Shown here: positions 45,571 through 54,961 of the stretch, piece by piece
Numbering within the stretch: the stretch's first letter is position 1
Layout of the letters: each line of letters starts with the position of its first letter
Source: Hamiltosporidium tvaerminnensis
Lineage: Eukaryota; Microsporidia; Dubosqiidae
Direction: 5' to 3'
Length of the DNA stretch: 64,000 nucleotides
Assembly (NCBI GenBank): GCA_022605425.2
Contig: CM061251.1
Span: forward strand, 279,001-343,000
Made by a program: the position numbers and the translations under genes
Notes under the pieces: model-generated
The model's input: the letters and a program-made list of their open reading frames with translations, nothing else
Told to the model about the DNA's origin: nothing
Databases searched by the model: none

Positions 45571-46830
45571 TCATCTAAAACATATACTCTCTCGCTTAAC
45601 ACCCTGTACCTCACTGTCCATAATTCTCCAAAACTTCAAATTCTCATCCGCACCCACACTCGCCAAACAGGTGCCATCCGGAGAAACAGCACACCCCAAA
45701 ACCCTTCCATCATGCTTACCAAACACACTAACCTTCTTCATTTTACTTACTTTCCACACAACAAGCTCATTATCACTAAACCCATGCGCACTGATAATTT
45801 CACGATACTTTGGACTAAAAATCAACCCAAACACCTGGCTTTGACACTGTGTTACTCCCAAACACCCACCACTATTTACATCCCAATACCGTATACTCCT
45901 ATCATTATTGCCACCTCCACTCACCAACATACCACTCTTCCACGGACACCAGTCCATCGCCTTCACTGCTCCATTGTGTCCTACCAACCTATCCCGTACT
46001 CTACAACTACCACTCACCCACACATTTATTATATTGTCGTTACCTCCACTCGCCAAATATCTTTTATCTGTACTCCACTTCAACCCACACACCTCATCCC
46101 CATGCTGTACATTATTTATTATCTTTTTACACCGTAAATCCGTATTATAAATATTTCCATCTTTTGTCCCACACGTAAGCGTATTATTATCAAACCAATC
46201 CATCGTTCCAATTCTAACTCTTCTATTACAATTATTAGAAATTAACTGATTCTTAGAATCTCTATTAAAATTACCAATATTACTACTGTTGCTAATACTA
46301 CTACCAATACAGCTGTTGCTAATACTATTACCAATATTACTACTGTTGCTAGAACTACTAGTACCACTACCAATACTATTACCACTACCAATATTACTAG
46401 AACTTCCTACACTGAGTGTGTGTATTATCTTGTTAGTAGAAATATCTATAAAATATAAATTACCATCACTACTACCAACACATACAGTACCGTTACATCC
46501 CTTGACACTAGAAACATAAGAATCTGTATCCACACAAACCATTTCTTTAACTTTCTTAGTATCTGTATTGTACGTATAAACAGTGTCAGATAATGCAACA
46601 ATAACAGTATTATTGTGCCAGTCAAGAATATTTGTATAAAAATTGTCTGTCACACCAGGTGCATCTAATATTTTGTATGGAGTAGTGTCTATATATCGAG
46701 TGTTTAGACGAGAAGTACGAGTAGAAGAAGATAGTTGTGTTGTACATATTGTAAGGGAGGGTGGTGTGTATCTGTCCGGTTGTTTCTGTTTTGAAGAAGA
46801 TGAAAACGAATTGAGAGGAATGTTGTACAT
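45571..46830 (-). CDS. CDC20/Cdh1 WD40 activator of the anaphase-promoting complex
   Basis: A 419-residue WD40 protein of the CDC20/Fizzy family, which binds the APC/C ubiquitin ligase and recruits mitotic substrates. DRYTP at residues 19-23 looks like the C-box (consensus D-R-Y/F-I-P). RYIDTTPYKILDAP followed by DNFYTNILDW (about 45-72) is the family signature before the propeller. WD repeats include GLKWSTDKRYLASGGNDN, VKAMDWCPWKSGMLVSGGG and GCAVSPDGTCLASVGADENLKFW. The C-terminus is FR, close to the usual IR tail that docks on APC/C. A Ser/Asn/Gly/Ile low-complexity insert (about residues 142-195) lies between early blades. CDC20 and Cdh1 cannot be told apart here. A CCC motif is 13 bases upstream. 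The gene has strong strand skew, unlike its neighbours. Confidence 0.9.
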   Translation of the reverse strand: MYNIPLNSFSSSSKQKQPDRYTPPSLTICTTQLSSSTRTSRLNTRYIDTTPYKILDAPGVTDNFYTNILDWHNNTVIVALSDTVYTYNTDTKKVKEMVCVDTDSYVSSVKGCNGTVCVGSSDGNLYFIDISTNKIIHTLSVGSSSNIGSGNSIGSGTSSSSNSSNIGNSISNSCIGSSISNSSNIGNFNRDSKNQLISNNCNRRVRIGTMDWFDNNTLTCGTKDGNIYNTDLRCKKIINNVQHGDEVCGLKWSTDKRYLASGGNDNIINVWVSGSCRVRDRLVGHNGAVKAMDWCPWKSGMLVSGGGNNDRSIRYWDVNSGGCLGVTQCQSQVFGLIFSPKYREIISAHGFSDNELVVWKVSKMKKVSVFGKHDGRVLGCAVSPDGTCLASVGADENLKFWRIMDSEVQGVKRESICFR

Positions 46831-46843
46831 TTAAGAGTGTGAA

Positions 46844-46846
46844 GGG
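46844..46846 (-). promoter_or_regulatory. CCC start-proximal motif of CDC20
   Basis: CCC on the minus strand, 13 bases before the ATG (CTACCCTTCACACTC). Confidence 0.45.
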
Positions 46847-46884
46847 TAGACTTATAGGTGTCTTATTTGTATAAAATTATTATA

Positions 46885-47215
46885 AAATAGTTAAAGAGAA
46901 TGAGGGGTCTTAAAGAATAGATAAGAGAATAATTAAAGAGAAGAGTTAAAGATTAGTTAAAGCGAAGAAATAAGAGAATAAGTAAAGAGAAGAGTTAAAG
47001 GGAAGAAATAAGAGGGGGGTCTTAAAAAGAATAGATAAGAGAATAAGTAAAGAGAAGAGTCAAAGGGAATGAGGGATTTTAAAAAAAAGAAATAAGAGAA
47101 TAATTAAAGAGAAGAGTTAAAGAGAAGAGTTAAAAAGAATAGATAAGAGAATAAGTAAAGAGAAGAAATAAGAGAAGAGTTAAAGATTAGTCAACGATTA
47201 GTTAAAGAGAATGGG
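46885..47215. repeat. Purine-rich imperfect repeats upstream of CDC20
   Basis: Repeats of AAGAGAAGAGTTAAAG, AGAATAAGTAAAG and GAAATAAGAGAATAA give an almost pure purine plus strand (pyrimidine tract on the CDC20 coding strand). GAGGGGTCTTAAA/GGGGGTCTTAAA recurs near 46900 and 47010. It could influence the promoter or simply be low-complexity expansion. Confidence 0.65.
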
Positions 47216-47620
47216 GGTGTTAGTAATTAGATATAAATCTAAGAAAGATAAAGTGTAAATTTAAAAAGATAAGAGATAATGCTATATAAATTTTAGTATT
47301 CAACACTTTCTAGTAGAATAACCTACTAGTATAATTTAACTGTTAATAATAACCTACTAGTATAATTTAACTGTTAATAATAATTTAACTGTAAATAATA
47401 ATTACCACTTTAATTTTTTCTTTATCTTTCTTAAATATTAAAGATTAGTGATAATAATTAGATTATAAAATGAATTGTTAGATTTTAAAAATAAAAGAAA
47501 TTAAAGTTATAAATTTATTGTGAGATGATAAAGGAATTAAAATTTAATTTTTAATTTATCTTTTACTTTTATGAATTGTGGAGGGAGGATAAATTGTTAG
47601 AGAAGTTTATATTATAATTT
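47216..47620. other. AT-rich DNA, no gene seen
   Basis: A short direct repeat of AACCTACTAGTATAATTTAACTG near 47320-47390. Otherwise nothing. Confidence 0.4.
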
Positions 47621-47755
47621 TATAAATAATAGGGATTATAAATAATAAGGATTATAATTAATAGGGATTATAAATAAACGGGATTATAAATAATAGGGAT
47701 TATAACTAATAGGGATTATAATTAATAGGGATTATAAATAATAGGGATTATAAAT
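47621..47755. repeat. 16-bp tandem array, left side of the intact retrotransposon
   Basis: Imperfect repeats of ATTATAAATAATAGGG. The array ends in ATTATAAAT directly before the element's ATG and resumes at 51563. Confidence 0.85.
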
Positions 47756-50700
47756 ATGGGTAGAAAGAAAAATGTTAGCAGCGAAATATCGAATAATACC
47801 AAAATAAAGGCTGCAAACGACGCTGATGAGGTGAAAAAGAGTGATAGTGAGATACAAAAATGTAAGCTACACCCACCGGCGATTCCCCTACCTTCCTCCT
47901 CCTACACAACAATAACACCTCCACCACCAAGCCAAACATGCAGTAAAATGCAAAATAGTGGGCTTGACACCTTACCTTCGCCTAATGCACCAGTTCCCTC
48001 TTCGGTTGAAGTCTCTGCGTGCGAGCCATCGTACGACATGACAAGCCCCTGTACTCTAGCTATTCCGGAAGGTAACAGGCTAATGGCATTGCGGACGATA
48101 TTCGATTCCGTAACAGCCGACCCGAAGGAATGGCCTCGAATTGTTTTTTTTGCAGTACAGACAAGGTTTGAAAGAATGCCAAGAAATGGCTGGACAGAGC
48201 TTCACAGGTACTATAATGAGAAATTTGGCTGCACTGAAACTCTCGAAGTGTTAAAAAAATTGGCACAAAGTGAGATGGGAAAGGATGTAAAATCAGAAGA
48301 GAATGGAGAGCGACGTAGAATCGCCACTTGTCTCGCTGATACATGCACCTTGACCGACACCACGGAGTACATAAACCTGAGAGATAAATTCTTGAGTAAA
48401 ATCAAAGAAATCTCTGAGAACGAAATTGGAAAAGTGGTGGTCCGAACTAGAAAACATCCAAATGAATTGGTTGATAGTAAAGTTCTGGATCTCATAAATC
48501 GAATAGTCGGTGAATATGCAGGAGCTCATGTACCTGAGTCAATTACGGAAGCCGCGTATATCATGCAAGCTGCGCAGGTATGCTATGACGAGGCAACACG
48601 TAAAGAGAAGCCTAGATCCGCTTGGAAGGAAAACATAGAAAGTAAAATTTCTAAGTTAGTACTTTCCAAAGATCTCCTCGAGAAAGCTCGTAAGCAGGAA
48701 AAGCTCTCCACTTCGGAAACGAAGAGCCTTAAGAAAATCATGCGAGAGTTTAATTTAAACTTGAGCAGCGTAACTGATCTTTCTGAGGCTTTAGTTAAGA
48801 AGAATGAGTCTTTGAATGTTTACGAGAAAAAAATTACGATGCATGAAAGTAGGAAGCAATTCCGAAAAGAGAATCGTATGTTTGAGCTTTTCCGAGGTCG
48901 ATTTTATCGTGGGTTATCCGAGCGTGTGGAATCCGAGCATGTGGTTAGCCGTGATGAAATTGTGAGTTTTTGGTCTACAATGTGGAACAAAAATGATGAC
49001 ACAGTCACGTACGATGATTATTTGATTCCATTTGTATCAGATAATCATCCGACCACGTTTCCTTCACTTGATGAATTTGTGAATATCATTAATTGGCTCC
49101 CTAATTGGAAAGCTGCTGGAATTGATGGTATTTACAATTTTTTCATTAAGAAACTTACAACTCTTCACAAATATCTTTATGATATTGTGAAAGTTATATG
49201 TTTAGAAGGAACACCTCAAGCTGATTGGTTTTACTGCGGGCTTACGTATTTGATACCGAAAGGAATTCCACGAAGAGGCTCTGACTACAGGCCAATCACT
49301 TGTATGTCCAACCTCTATAAGTTAACGACAAAGTGTGTAACGAAAGTCGTTCAACTCGAAGTGGAAAGGCGAGGGTTGCTTGCAGAGAACCAACTAGGGG
49401 CGGTAAGAGGTGTGCAGGGAGCGAAAGAGCAGGCTCTACTGAATATTGCCTTAAATAAAGAGTATGGAAATAATCTTAAGGCAACATGGATTGATGTAAA
49501 AAAAGCTTATGATTCAATAGATCATGCTTATTTAACTCAATGCATTGAAAACCTTAATTTACCTGATTGGATCCTGAAATTTATTAAGGTAATTATATCA
49601 AAATGGAAAATTGATATATCAGTAGGGCCTGAAAAAATCATGAGCAAGAAGATTGATAGAGGGATTCTACAAGGAGATAGTCTGTCACCTTTGTTATTTG
49701 TGTTGTGTATGGATCCATTAAGCCGAAAGCTTAATGAAAAATACACAAAAGTGACAGTACAAACAGATGCAGAATCCCATTCTACTAATCATCTCTTGTT
49801 TATTGATGATCTTAAGCTCCTTGCAAAAGACAGCTCCACATTGAGTGCTATGACAGGCGAGGCAAAGGAATTTTTAGAGGTGATTGGCTTAGAGATTAAC
49901 AAAGAGAAGTCAGCCACAAATGATACGTGTTGTGAAGATACTGCTACTCTTCTAGAAGGTGTTAGTGTTTACAAATATTTAGGAATAATAGAAGATAGCA
50001 GAGGAATCCCAACACGTAGCTCATTTGAAGAAGTACAGAGCAAACTTATATCAAGAGTTGAAAGACTTTGTCACACTAGATTAAATGCAAAAAATTTATT
50101 TTCTGCAATCAATCAACATGCGATATCGTTAATCAACTACCACATAGGAGTACTTCGACTTGAACCGGCTGACTTCTCTAAGTTAGATGAGGCAGTGCGT
50201 GCGGTGTTGGTTAAAAATAAGATACATCTCCGCCCAGGATGTAAAGAGCGGTTGTATCTTCCTAGAACAGAACTTGGAAGAGGTCTACATAGTGTTGAGT
50301 TGCGAAGCGAACATATGCTTCTGCAACTCTTGGATTGTCTGGAAAAAAGTAAAGAAATATCAACTAGACGAGCAGCAATCCTCAAGGTGGAGAATAATAA
50401 TAAAACCCATCTTGCACTAATAAAAGGCTTCTTAAAAGTAAAGTACAGGTTGGTAGAAGAAGTCACTAAGAAAAGTTTAGAAGAAGCTCAACTTGCAAAA
50501 CTATATAACGAAATAGAAAAACGAAAACTCCATTCAAAGTTATATAATGCAAGGAAAAATGAGCTTGTGAGTGTTAGTGACTCTTCAAGATGGCTAAAGA
50601 GAGGAAATATTAGGCCACGAAATGAAGCTGTGTTCTGCTATATCCAGGATAGAAATGTATTCTGGGGTGCAGATGGTGTGTGTCAACATTGCGGGAAGTC

Positions 50701-51517
50701 TGGTAAGACTGTGGATCATCTAGCAACTAGATGTGAAAAAATGCTAGGCCATGATTACACTAGACGGCATAATGAAGTGGTTAGATGCCTACACCTTCTC
50801 CTTCTAAATAGATATAAGTTTAAGTCTTCAAAACGAATAAGGAGCCACTCAGTTCAAGAAATTCTTGATAATGAGTATGCAGAGATAAGAGTGGACACCA
50901 GAATTAAAACTGATGTTAAAATTCGGAATAACAGACCGGACATATTTATTTTAGATAAGAAGAAGAATAAGATAACACTCATTGAAGTAGGAATCACTTC
51001 CCAAGATTCACTTCAAATAGTTGAAACTGAAAAACTTAGGAAGTATGACCTGCTAGCCAATGAGTTGGGTCTTATTTATAGGTGTAGTGTTGAGATAATC
51101 CCTTATGTGATGACCTGGGACGGTATTGTGACAAAATACCATAAATCTCATCTTAAAAGACTAGAAATACCCATGAATGTAGAAGCATACATTCAGTCTA
51201 TAGTACTTAAAAAGACAGTCGAAACTATTTCCTTTGATCGACGAAGAGGACTTGAGTCAGGACTAAATGCCGAAGAGAGCTGGGAGAGAGCGTCAATGGG
51301 TATTATTATGAGATCAGAGATGCATGAGGAACCAATACCCCCTTTAAAAGAAGCGAAAACAGAGGAAGATGGTGCCAAAAATTTTAAACCAAAATATAAA
51401 GCCCCCTTTATTTTACAAGGAGGAACCACTTTAGAGGAACCGACCAATAACATAAATGAAGAGTCGGATTTGGAAGAAGAGACAAATGTGGTTAAAGAGG
51501 TAGAAGAAAACATATAA
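47756..51517 (+). CDS. Reverse transcriptase / restriction-like endonuclease ORF, intact
   Basis: A 1253-residue single ORF of an R4/Dong-clade retrotransposon, copying its RNA by target-primed reverse transcription. N-terminal ~440 residues: Ser/Pro-rich start, then a Lys/Glu-rich helical region. RT: WKAAGIDGIYNFF (about 448-460), LIPKG..DYRPIT (about 500-515), motif A DVKKAYDSIDH (about 578-588), GILQGDSLSPLLF (about 635), active site FIDD at 682-685 followed by LKLLAK. After the thumb, a CCHC finger C976-x2-C979-x8-H988-x4-C993. Then the restriction-like endonuclease: RPD at 1060-1062, IEV with Glu 1077, and downstream KLRKYDLL. The C-terminus is acidic. All key residues are present, so it may be active. 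The FIDD box replaces the common YADD. Confidence 0.92.
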   Translation: MGRKKNVSSEISNNTKIKAANDADEVKKSDSEIQKCKLHPPAIPLPSSSYTTITPPPPSQTCSKMQNSGLDTLPSPNAPVPSSVEVSACEPSYDMTSPCTLAIPEGNRLMALRTIFDSVTADPKEWPRIVFFAVQTRFERMPRNGWTELHRYYNEKFGCTETLEVLKKLAQSEMGKDVKSEENGERRRIATCLADTCTLTDTTEYINLRDKFLSKIKEISENEIGKVVVRTRKHPNELVDSKVLDLINRIVGEYAGAHVPESITEAAYIMQAAQVCYDEATRKEKPRSAWKENIESKISKLVLSKDLLEKARKQEKLSTSETKSLKKIMREFNLNLSSVTDLSEALVKKNESLNVYEKKITMHESRKQFRKENRMFELFRGRFYRGLSERVESEHVVSRDEIVSFWSTMWNKNDDTVTYDDYLIPFVSDNHPTTFPSLDEFVNIINWLPNWKAAGIDGIYNFFIKKLTTLHKYLYDIVKVICLEGTPQADWFYCGLTYLIPKGIPRRGSDYRPITCMSNLYKLTTKCVTKVVQLEVERRGLLAENQLGAVRGVQGAKEQALLNIALNKEYGNNLKATWIDVKKAYDSIDHAYLTQCIENLNLPDWILKFIKVIISKWKIDISVGPEKIMSKKIDRGILQGDSLSPLLFVLCMDPLSRKLNEKYTKVTVQTDAESHSTNHLLFIDDLKLLAKDSSTLSAMTGEAKEFLEVIGLEINKEKSATNDTCCEDTATLLEGVSVYKYLGIIEDSRGIPTRSSFEEVQSKLISRVERLCHTRLNAKNLFSAINQHAISLINYHIGVLRLEPADFSKLDEAVRAVLVKNKIHLRPGCKERLYLPRTELGRGLHSVELRSEHMLLQLLDCLEKSKEISTRRAAILKVENNNKTHLALIKGFLKVKYRLVEEVTKKSLEEAQLAKLYNEIEKRKLHSKLYNARKNELVSVSDSSRWLKRGNIRPRNEAVFCYIQDRNVFWGADGVCQHCGKSGKTVDHLATRCEKMLGHDYTRRHNEVVRCLHLLLLNRYKFKSSKRIRSHSVQEILDNEYAEIRVDTRIKTDVKIRNNRPDIFILDKKKNKITLIEVGITSQDSLQIVETEKLRKYDLLANELGLIYRCSVEIIPYVMTWDGIVTKYHKSHLKRLEIPMNVEAYIQSIVLKKTVETISFDRRRGLESGLNAEESWERASMGIIMRSEMHEEPIPPLKEAKTEEDGAKNFKPKYKAPFILQGGTTLEEPTNNINEESDLEEETNVVKEVEENI

Positions 51518-51562
51518 AAATGTTAAAAATATTTTAACCCAGAATTTTATTAAATAAAAAAA
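47756..51562 (+). mobile_element. R4/Dong-like non-LTR retrotransposon, complete
   Basis: Element limits are inferred from the point where the flanking 16-bp array is interrupted. The left edge is the ATG itself, with no 5' UTR. The right edge is a 3' UTR of ~45 bases ending TTATTAAATAAAAAAA. Site preference for this array, or chance insertion, cannot be told from one copy. No target-site duplication is distinguishable because the target is itself repetitive. Confidence 0.88.
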
Positions 51563-51770
51563 ATAGGGATTATAAATAAACGGGATTATAAATAATAGGG
51601 TTTATAACTAATAGGGTTTATAAATAATAGGGATTATAAATAATAGGGGTTATAAATAATAGGGTTTATAACTAATAGGGATTATAAATAATAGGGGTTA
51701 TAAATAATAGGGATTATAAATAATAGGGATTATAATTAATAGGGATTATAAATAATAGGGTTTATAAATT
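51563..51770. repeat. 16-bp tandem array, right side of the intact retrotransposon
   Basis: The same ATTATAAATAATAGGG-type units as 47621-47755, with variants AAACGGG and GGGTTTATAA shared on one or both sides. Together they formed one array before the insertion. Confidence 0.85.
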
Positions 51771-51960
51771 GTTATAGAAATTTATCTTTTAAATTTCATT
51801 ATTAAAGTATTTATTATATCTCTTTATTAAAATATAAAACATTACATGTGTAAATAAAAAAAATATTAAAAATTAAAAATTATATTAATAAAATTAAAAT
51901 GAGTAGATAGAATAAATAATGAATAAAATATATTTGAATGGAGTATTATATTTATTTTTA

Positions 51961-52250
51961 TTTAAATTTTAAAAGTATTTTGATAGATAAATGAATTTAA
52001 ATTTTAAAATTATTGTGATAGATAAATGAATTTAAATTTTAAAATTATTGTGATAGATAAATGAATTTAAATTTTAAAAGTATTTTGATAGATAAAAGAA
52101 TTTAAATTTTAAAATTATTGTGATAGAAAAGGAATTTAAAATTTAAAATTATTGTGATAGATAAATGAATTTAAATTTTAAAAGTATTTTGATAGAAAAG
52201 GAATTTAAATTTTAAAATTATTTTGATAGAAAATGAATTTAAATTTTAAA
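51961..52250. repeat. Tandem repeat of about 35 bp
   Basis: About eight units of GATAGATAAATGAATTTAAA plus TTTTAAAATTATTGT, with AGTATTTT/ATTATTGT variants alternating. Confidence 0.8.
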
Positions 52251-52255
52251 ATTTT

Positions 52256-52868
52256 ATACGTTTAAATCTTAATTATATTTTTAAATATAAAAAAATTATT
52301 ATAACAAATTATATTAAAGATATTATTTTAAAGCTACTGTATTAATTATTAGAAAAGAGATCTGTGTAATGGTCTGTAATAGATGGGATATTTACTATTT
52401 CTTCATATTCCTAGAAATATTATTGTTTTTATATTTGTTATATTTTTTATTCTTACATTATTGAATTCATGAAAAAATAAAAGAAATAATATTTATATTC
52501 ATTTACAGAGATTTATCTATTACTTACTAGATTTTTATAAAAACATAATTAAATTTGGTGAGTTATATTCAGTTTTGGATGTATAAAATCTAAGAATTTA
52601 TATGTATTTTTTAAGAAATCAATTTATATTTTTACTGTGCCCTTTTTCGTATCTTTTATTTCATGTAAATATTTGGTTTTCTAATTGCTTTATAAGTATA
52701 TCTAGAAAAAATATTTTTTTATAGCTTATTTATGAATAATTTATTCCTTACTTGGTTAATTACAAATTTTATATTTCTCACTGTAAAATAAATTATTTTT
52801 TGTCGTTTAATATCACAAGGATAAATTTATTTATCCTTCTTTTTTTATTTCATTCTACTACTTTAATT
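52256..52868. other. AT-rich DNA, no gene seen
   Basis: No ORF or repeat was recognised before the truncated retrotransposon copy. Confidence 0.4.
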
Positions 52869-52869
52869 T

Positions 52870-54176
52870 CATTATCTTTTTTATTTAATAAAATTCAGGG
52901 TTAAAATATTTTTTACCATTTTTACATGTTTTCTTCTACCTCTTTGACCACTTTTGTCTCTTCTTCCACATCCGATTCTTCATTTATGTTATTGGTCGGT
53001 TCCTCTAAAGTGGTTCCTCCTTGTAAAATAAAGGGGGCTTTATATTTTGGTTTAAAATTTTTGGCACCATCTTCCTCAGTTTTCGCTTCTTTTAAAGGGG
53101 GTATTGGTTCCTCATGCATCTCTGATCTCATAATAACACCCATTGACGCTCTCTCCCAGCTCTCTTCGGCATTTAGTCCTGACTCAAGTCCTCTTCGTCG
53201 ATCAAAGGAAATTTTTTCGACTGTCTTTTTAAGTACTATAGACTGAATGTATGCTTCTACATTCATGGGTATTTCTAGTCTTTTAAGATGAGATTTATGG
53301 TATTTTGTCACAATACCGTCCCAGGTCATCACATAAGGGATTATCTCAACACTACACTTATAAATAAGGCCCAACTCATTGGCTAGCAGGTCATACTTCC
53401 TAAGTTTTTCAGTTTCAACTATTTGAAGTGAACTCTTGGGAAGTGATTCCTACTTCAATGAGTGTTATCTTATTCTTCTTCTTATCTAAAATAAATATGT
53501 CCGGTCTGTTATTCCGAATTTTAACATCAGTTTTAATTCTGGTGTCCACTCTTATCTCTGCATACTCATTATCAAGAATTTCTTGAACTGAGTGGCTCCT
53601 TATTCGTTTTGAAGACTTAAACTTATATCTATTTAGAAGGAGAAGGTGTAGGCATCTAACCACTTCATTATGCCGTCTAGTGTAATCATGGCCTAGCATT
53701 TTTTCACATCTAGTTGCTAGATGATCCACAGTCTTACCAGACTTCCCGCAATGTTGACACACACCATCTGCACCCCAGAATACATTTCTATCCTAGATAT
53801 AGCAGAACACAGCTTCATTTCGTGGCCTAATATTTCCTCTCTTTAGCCATCTTGAAGAGTCACTAACACTCACAAGCTCATTTTTTCTTGCATTATATAA
53901 CTTTGAATGGAGTTTTCGTTTTTCTATTTCGTTATATAGTTTTGCAAGTTGAGCTTCTTCTAAACTTTTCTTAGTGACTTCTTCTACCAACCTGTACTTT
54001 ACTTTTAAGAAGCCTTTTATTAGTGCAAGATGGGTTTTATTATTATTCTCCACCTTGAGGATTGCTGCTCGTCTAGTTGATATTTCTTTACTTTTTTCCA
54101 GACAATCCAAGAGTTGCAGAAGCATATGTTCGCTTCGCAACTCAACACTATGTAGGCCTCTTCCAAGTTCTGTTCT
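52870..54176 (-). pseudogene. R4/Dong-like element, 5'-truncated copy
   Basis: Covers roughly the last 410 codons of the ORF on the minus strand: thumb region from ELGRGLHSVELRSEHM, CCHC finger, restriction-like endonuclease and acidic tail, then the TTATTAAATAAAAAAG 3' end near 52870. It is close to the intact copy, but one stop (near 53795) and a frameshift (near 53430) break it. The sharp 5' truncation at about 54176, inside the codons for RTELG, fits incomplete reverse transcription. Confidence 0.9.
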
Positions 54177-54730
54177 TTCATTATCTAAATTTTATATTTT
54201 TTTATTCATTTGAAAATGTATTTCACTTTTAACTTTAAAATATGAATTATAAATTTTATATGTGAAATATATGGACTAAAAGATATAAAAAGTGTAGGAT
54301 TTGATAAGATATTTCGTAATTAAATATTATTTTGTTAAAAAATAATTAATTAGGATATATAAATGTGTAATGTAAAATCTAAAGTGGTTATTTTATTTTA
54401 TTTTATTTTGTATTAATTAAATTAAATTTAATGTTTTATTATCACACTTTTATCAAAAAAATATAAAAAGTGTATATAAAGTGTATATAAAGTGTATTAA
54501 TAATACAATAGATATAAGAAATTTAAATAAATTATTTTATAAGTATTGATTGTTCAATCGGATATTTAATTGTGGCGAAAACAAAGGTTATGTTTTGTAT
54601 TTTGGTTCAAAAAAAAATTTAAACTTTTATTTTCTCCAAAAATCATCTTTTTAAATTTTTAATTCATATTTTTTTTACTCTAAATCTTTCTTTTTAAACT
54701 ATTTTTATATCACATTTATTTAGTATTTCT
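54177..54730. other. AT-rich DNA between a truncated retroelement and tandem repeats
   Basis: A small triplication of AAAGTGTATAT near 54465-54500. No gene. Confidence 0.4.
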
Positions 54731-54734
54731 TATT

Positions 54735-54895
54735 CTCTATATCTCCTTTCTAAATATTTATCTGTTTATATTTCATATTATTAATATTTCTCTGTTTAAT
54801 ATTTCATATTCAAAATATTTCTCTGTTTAATTTTCATATTCTTGATATTTCTCTGTTTATATTTCATATTCTTAATATTTTTTATTCTCAATATA
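54735..54895. repeat. Tandem repeat of about 28-30 bp upstream of the SWIB gene
   Basis: Four to five units of TATTTCATATTCTTAATATTTCTCTGTT. They end ~65 bases before the SWIB gene start and so lie in its promoter region. Confidence 0.75.
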
Positions 54896-54953
54896 TCTCC
54901 TTTCTGAATATTTCTTCTTCTTAAAATTTCTCCTTTAAATAACATAAAATACA

Positions 54954-54957
54954 CCCC
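54954..54957 (+). promoter_or_regulatory. CCC start-proximal motif of the SWIB gene
   Basis: CCCC four bases before the ATG at 54962 (ACACCCCTTTAATG). Confidence 0.5.
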
Positions 54958-54961
54958 TTTA

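Noticed and set aside
45542-46834. Several plus-strand ORFs opposite CDC20
   Set aside because: They are antisense shadows created by the C-rich composition of that gene. None has a start motif or a family resemblance.
47621-52250. CRISPR-like arrays
   Set aside because: The repeats are direct tandem units without unique spacers, in a eukaryotic setting.
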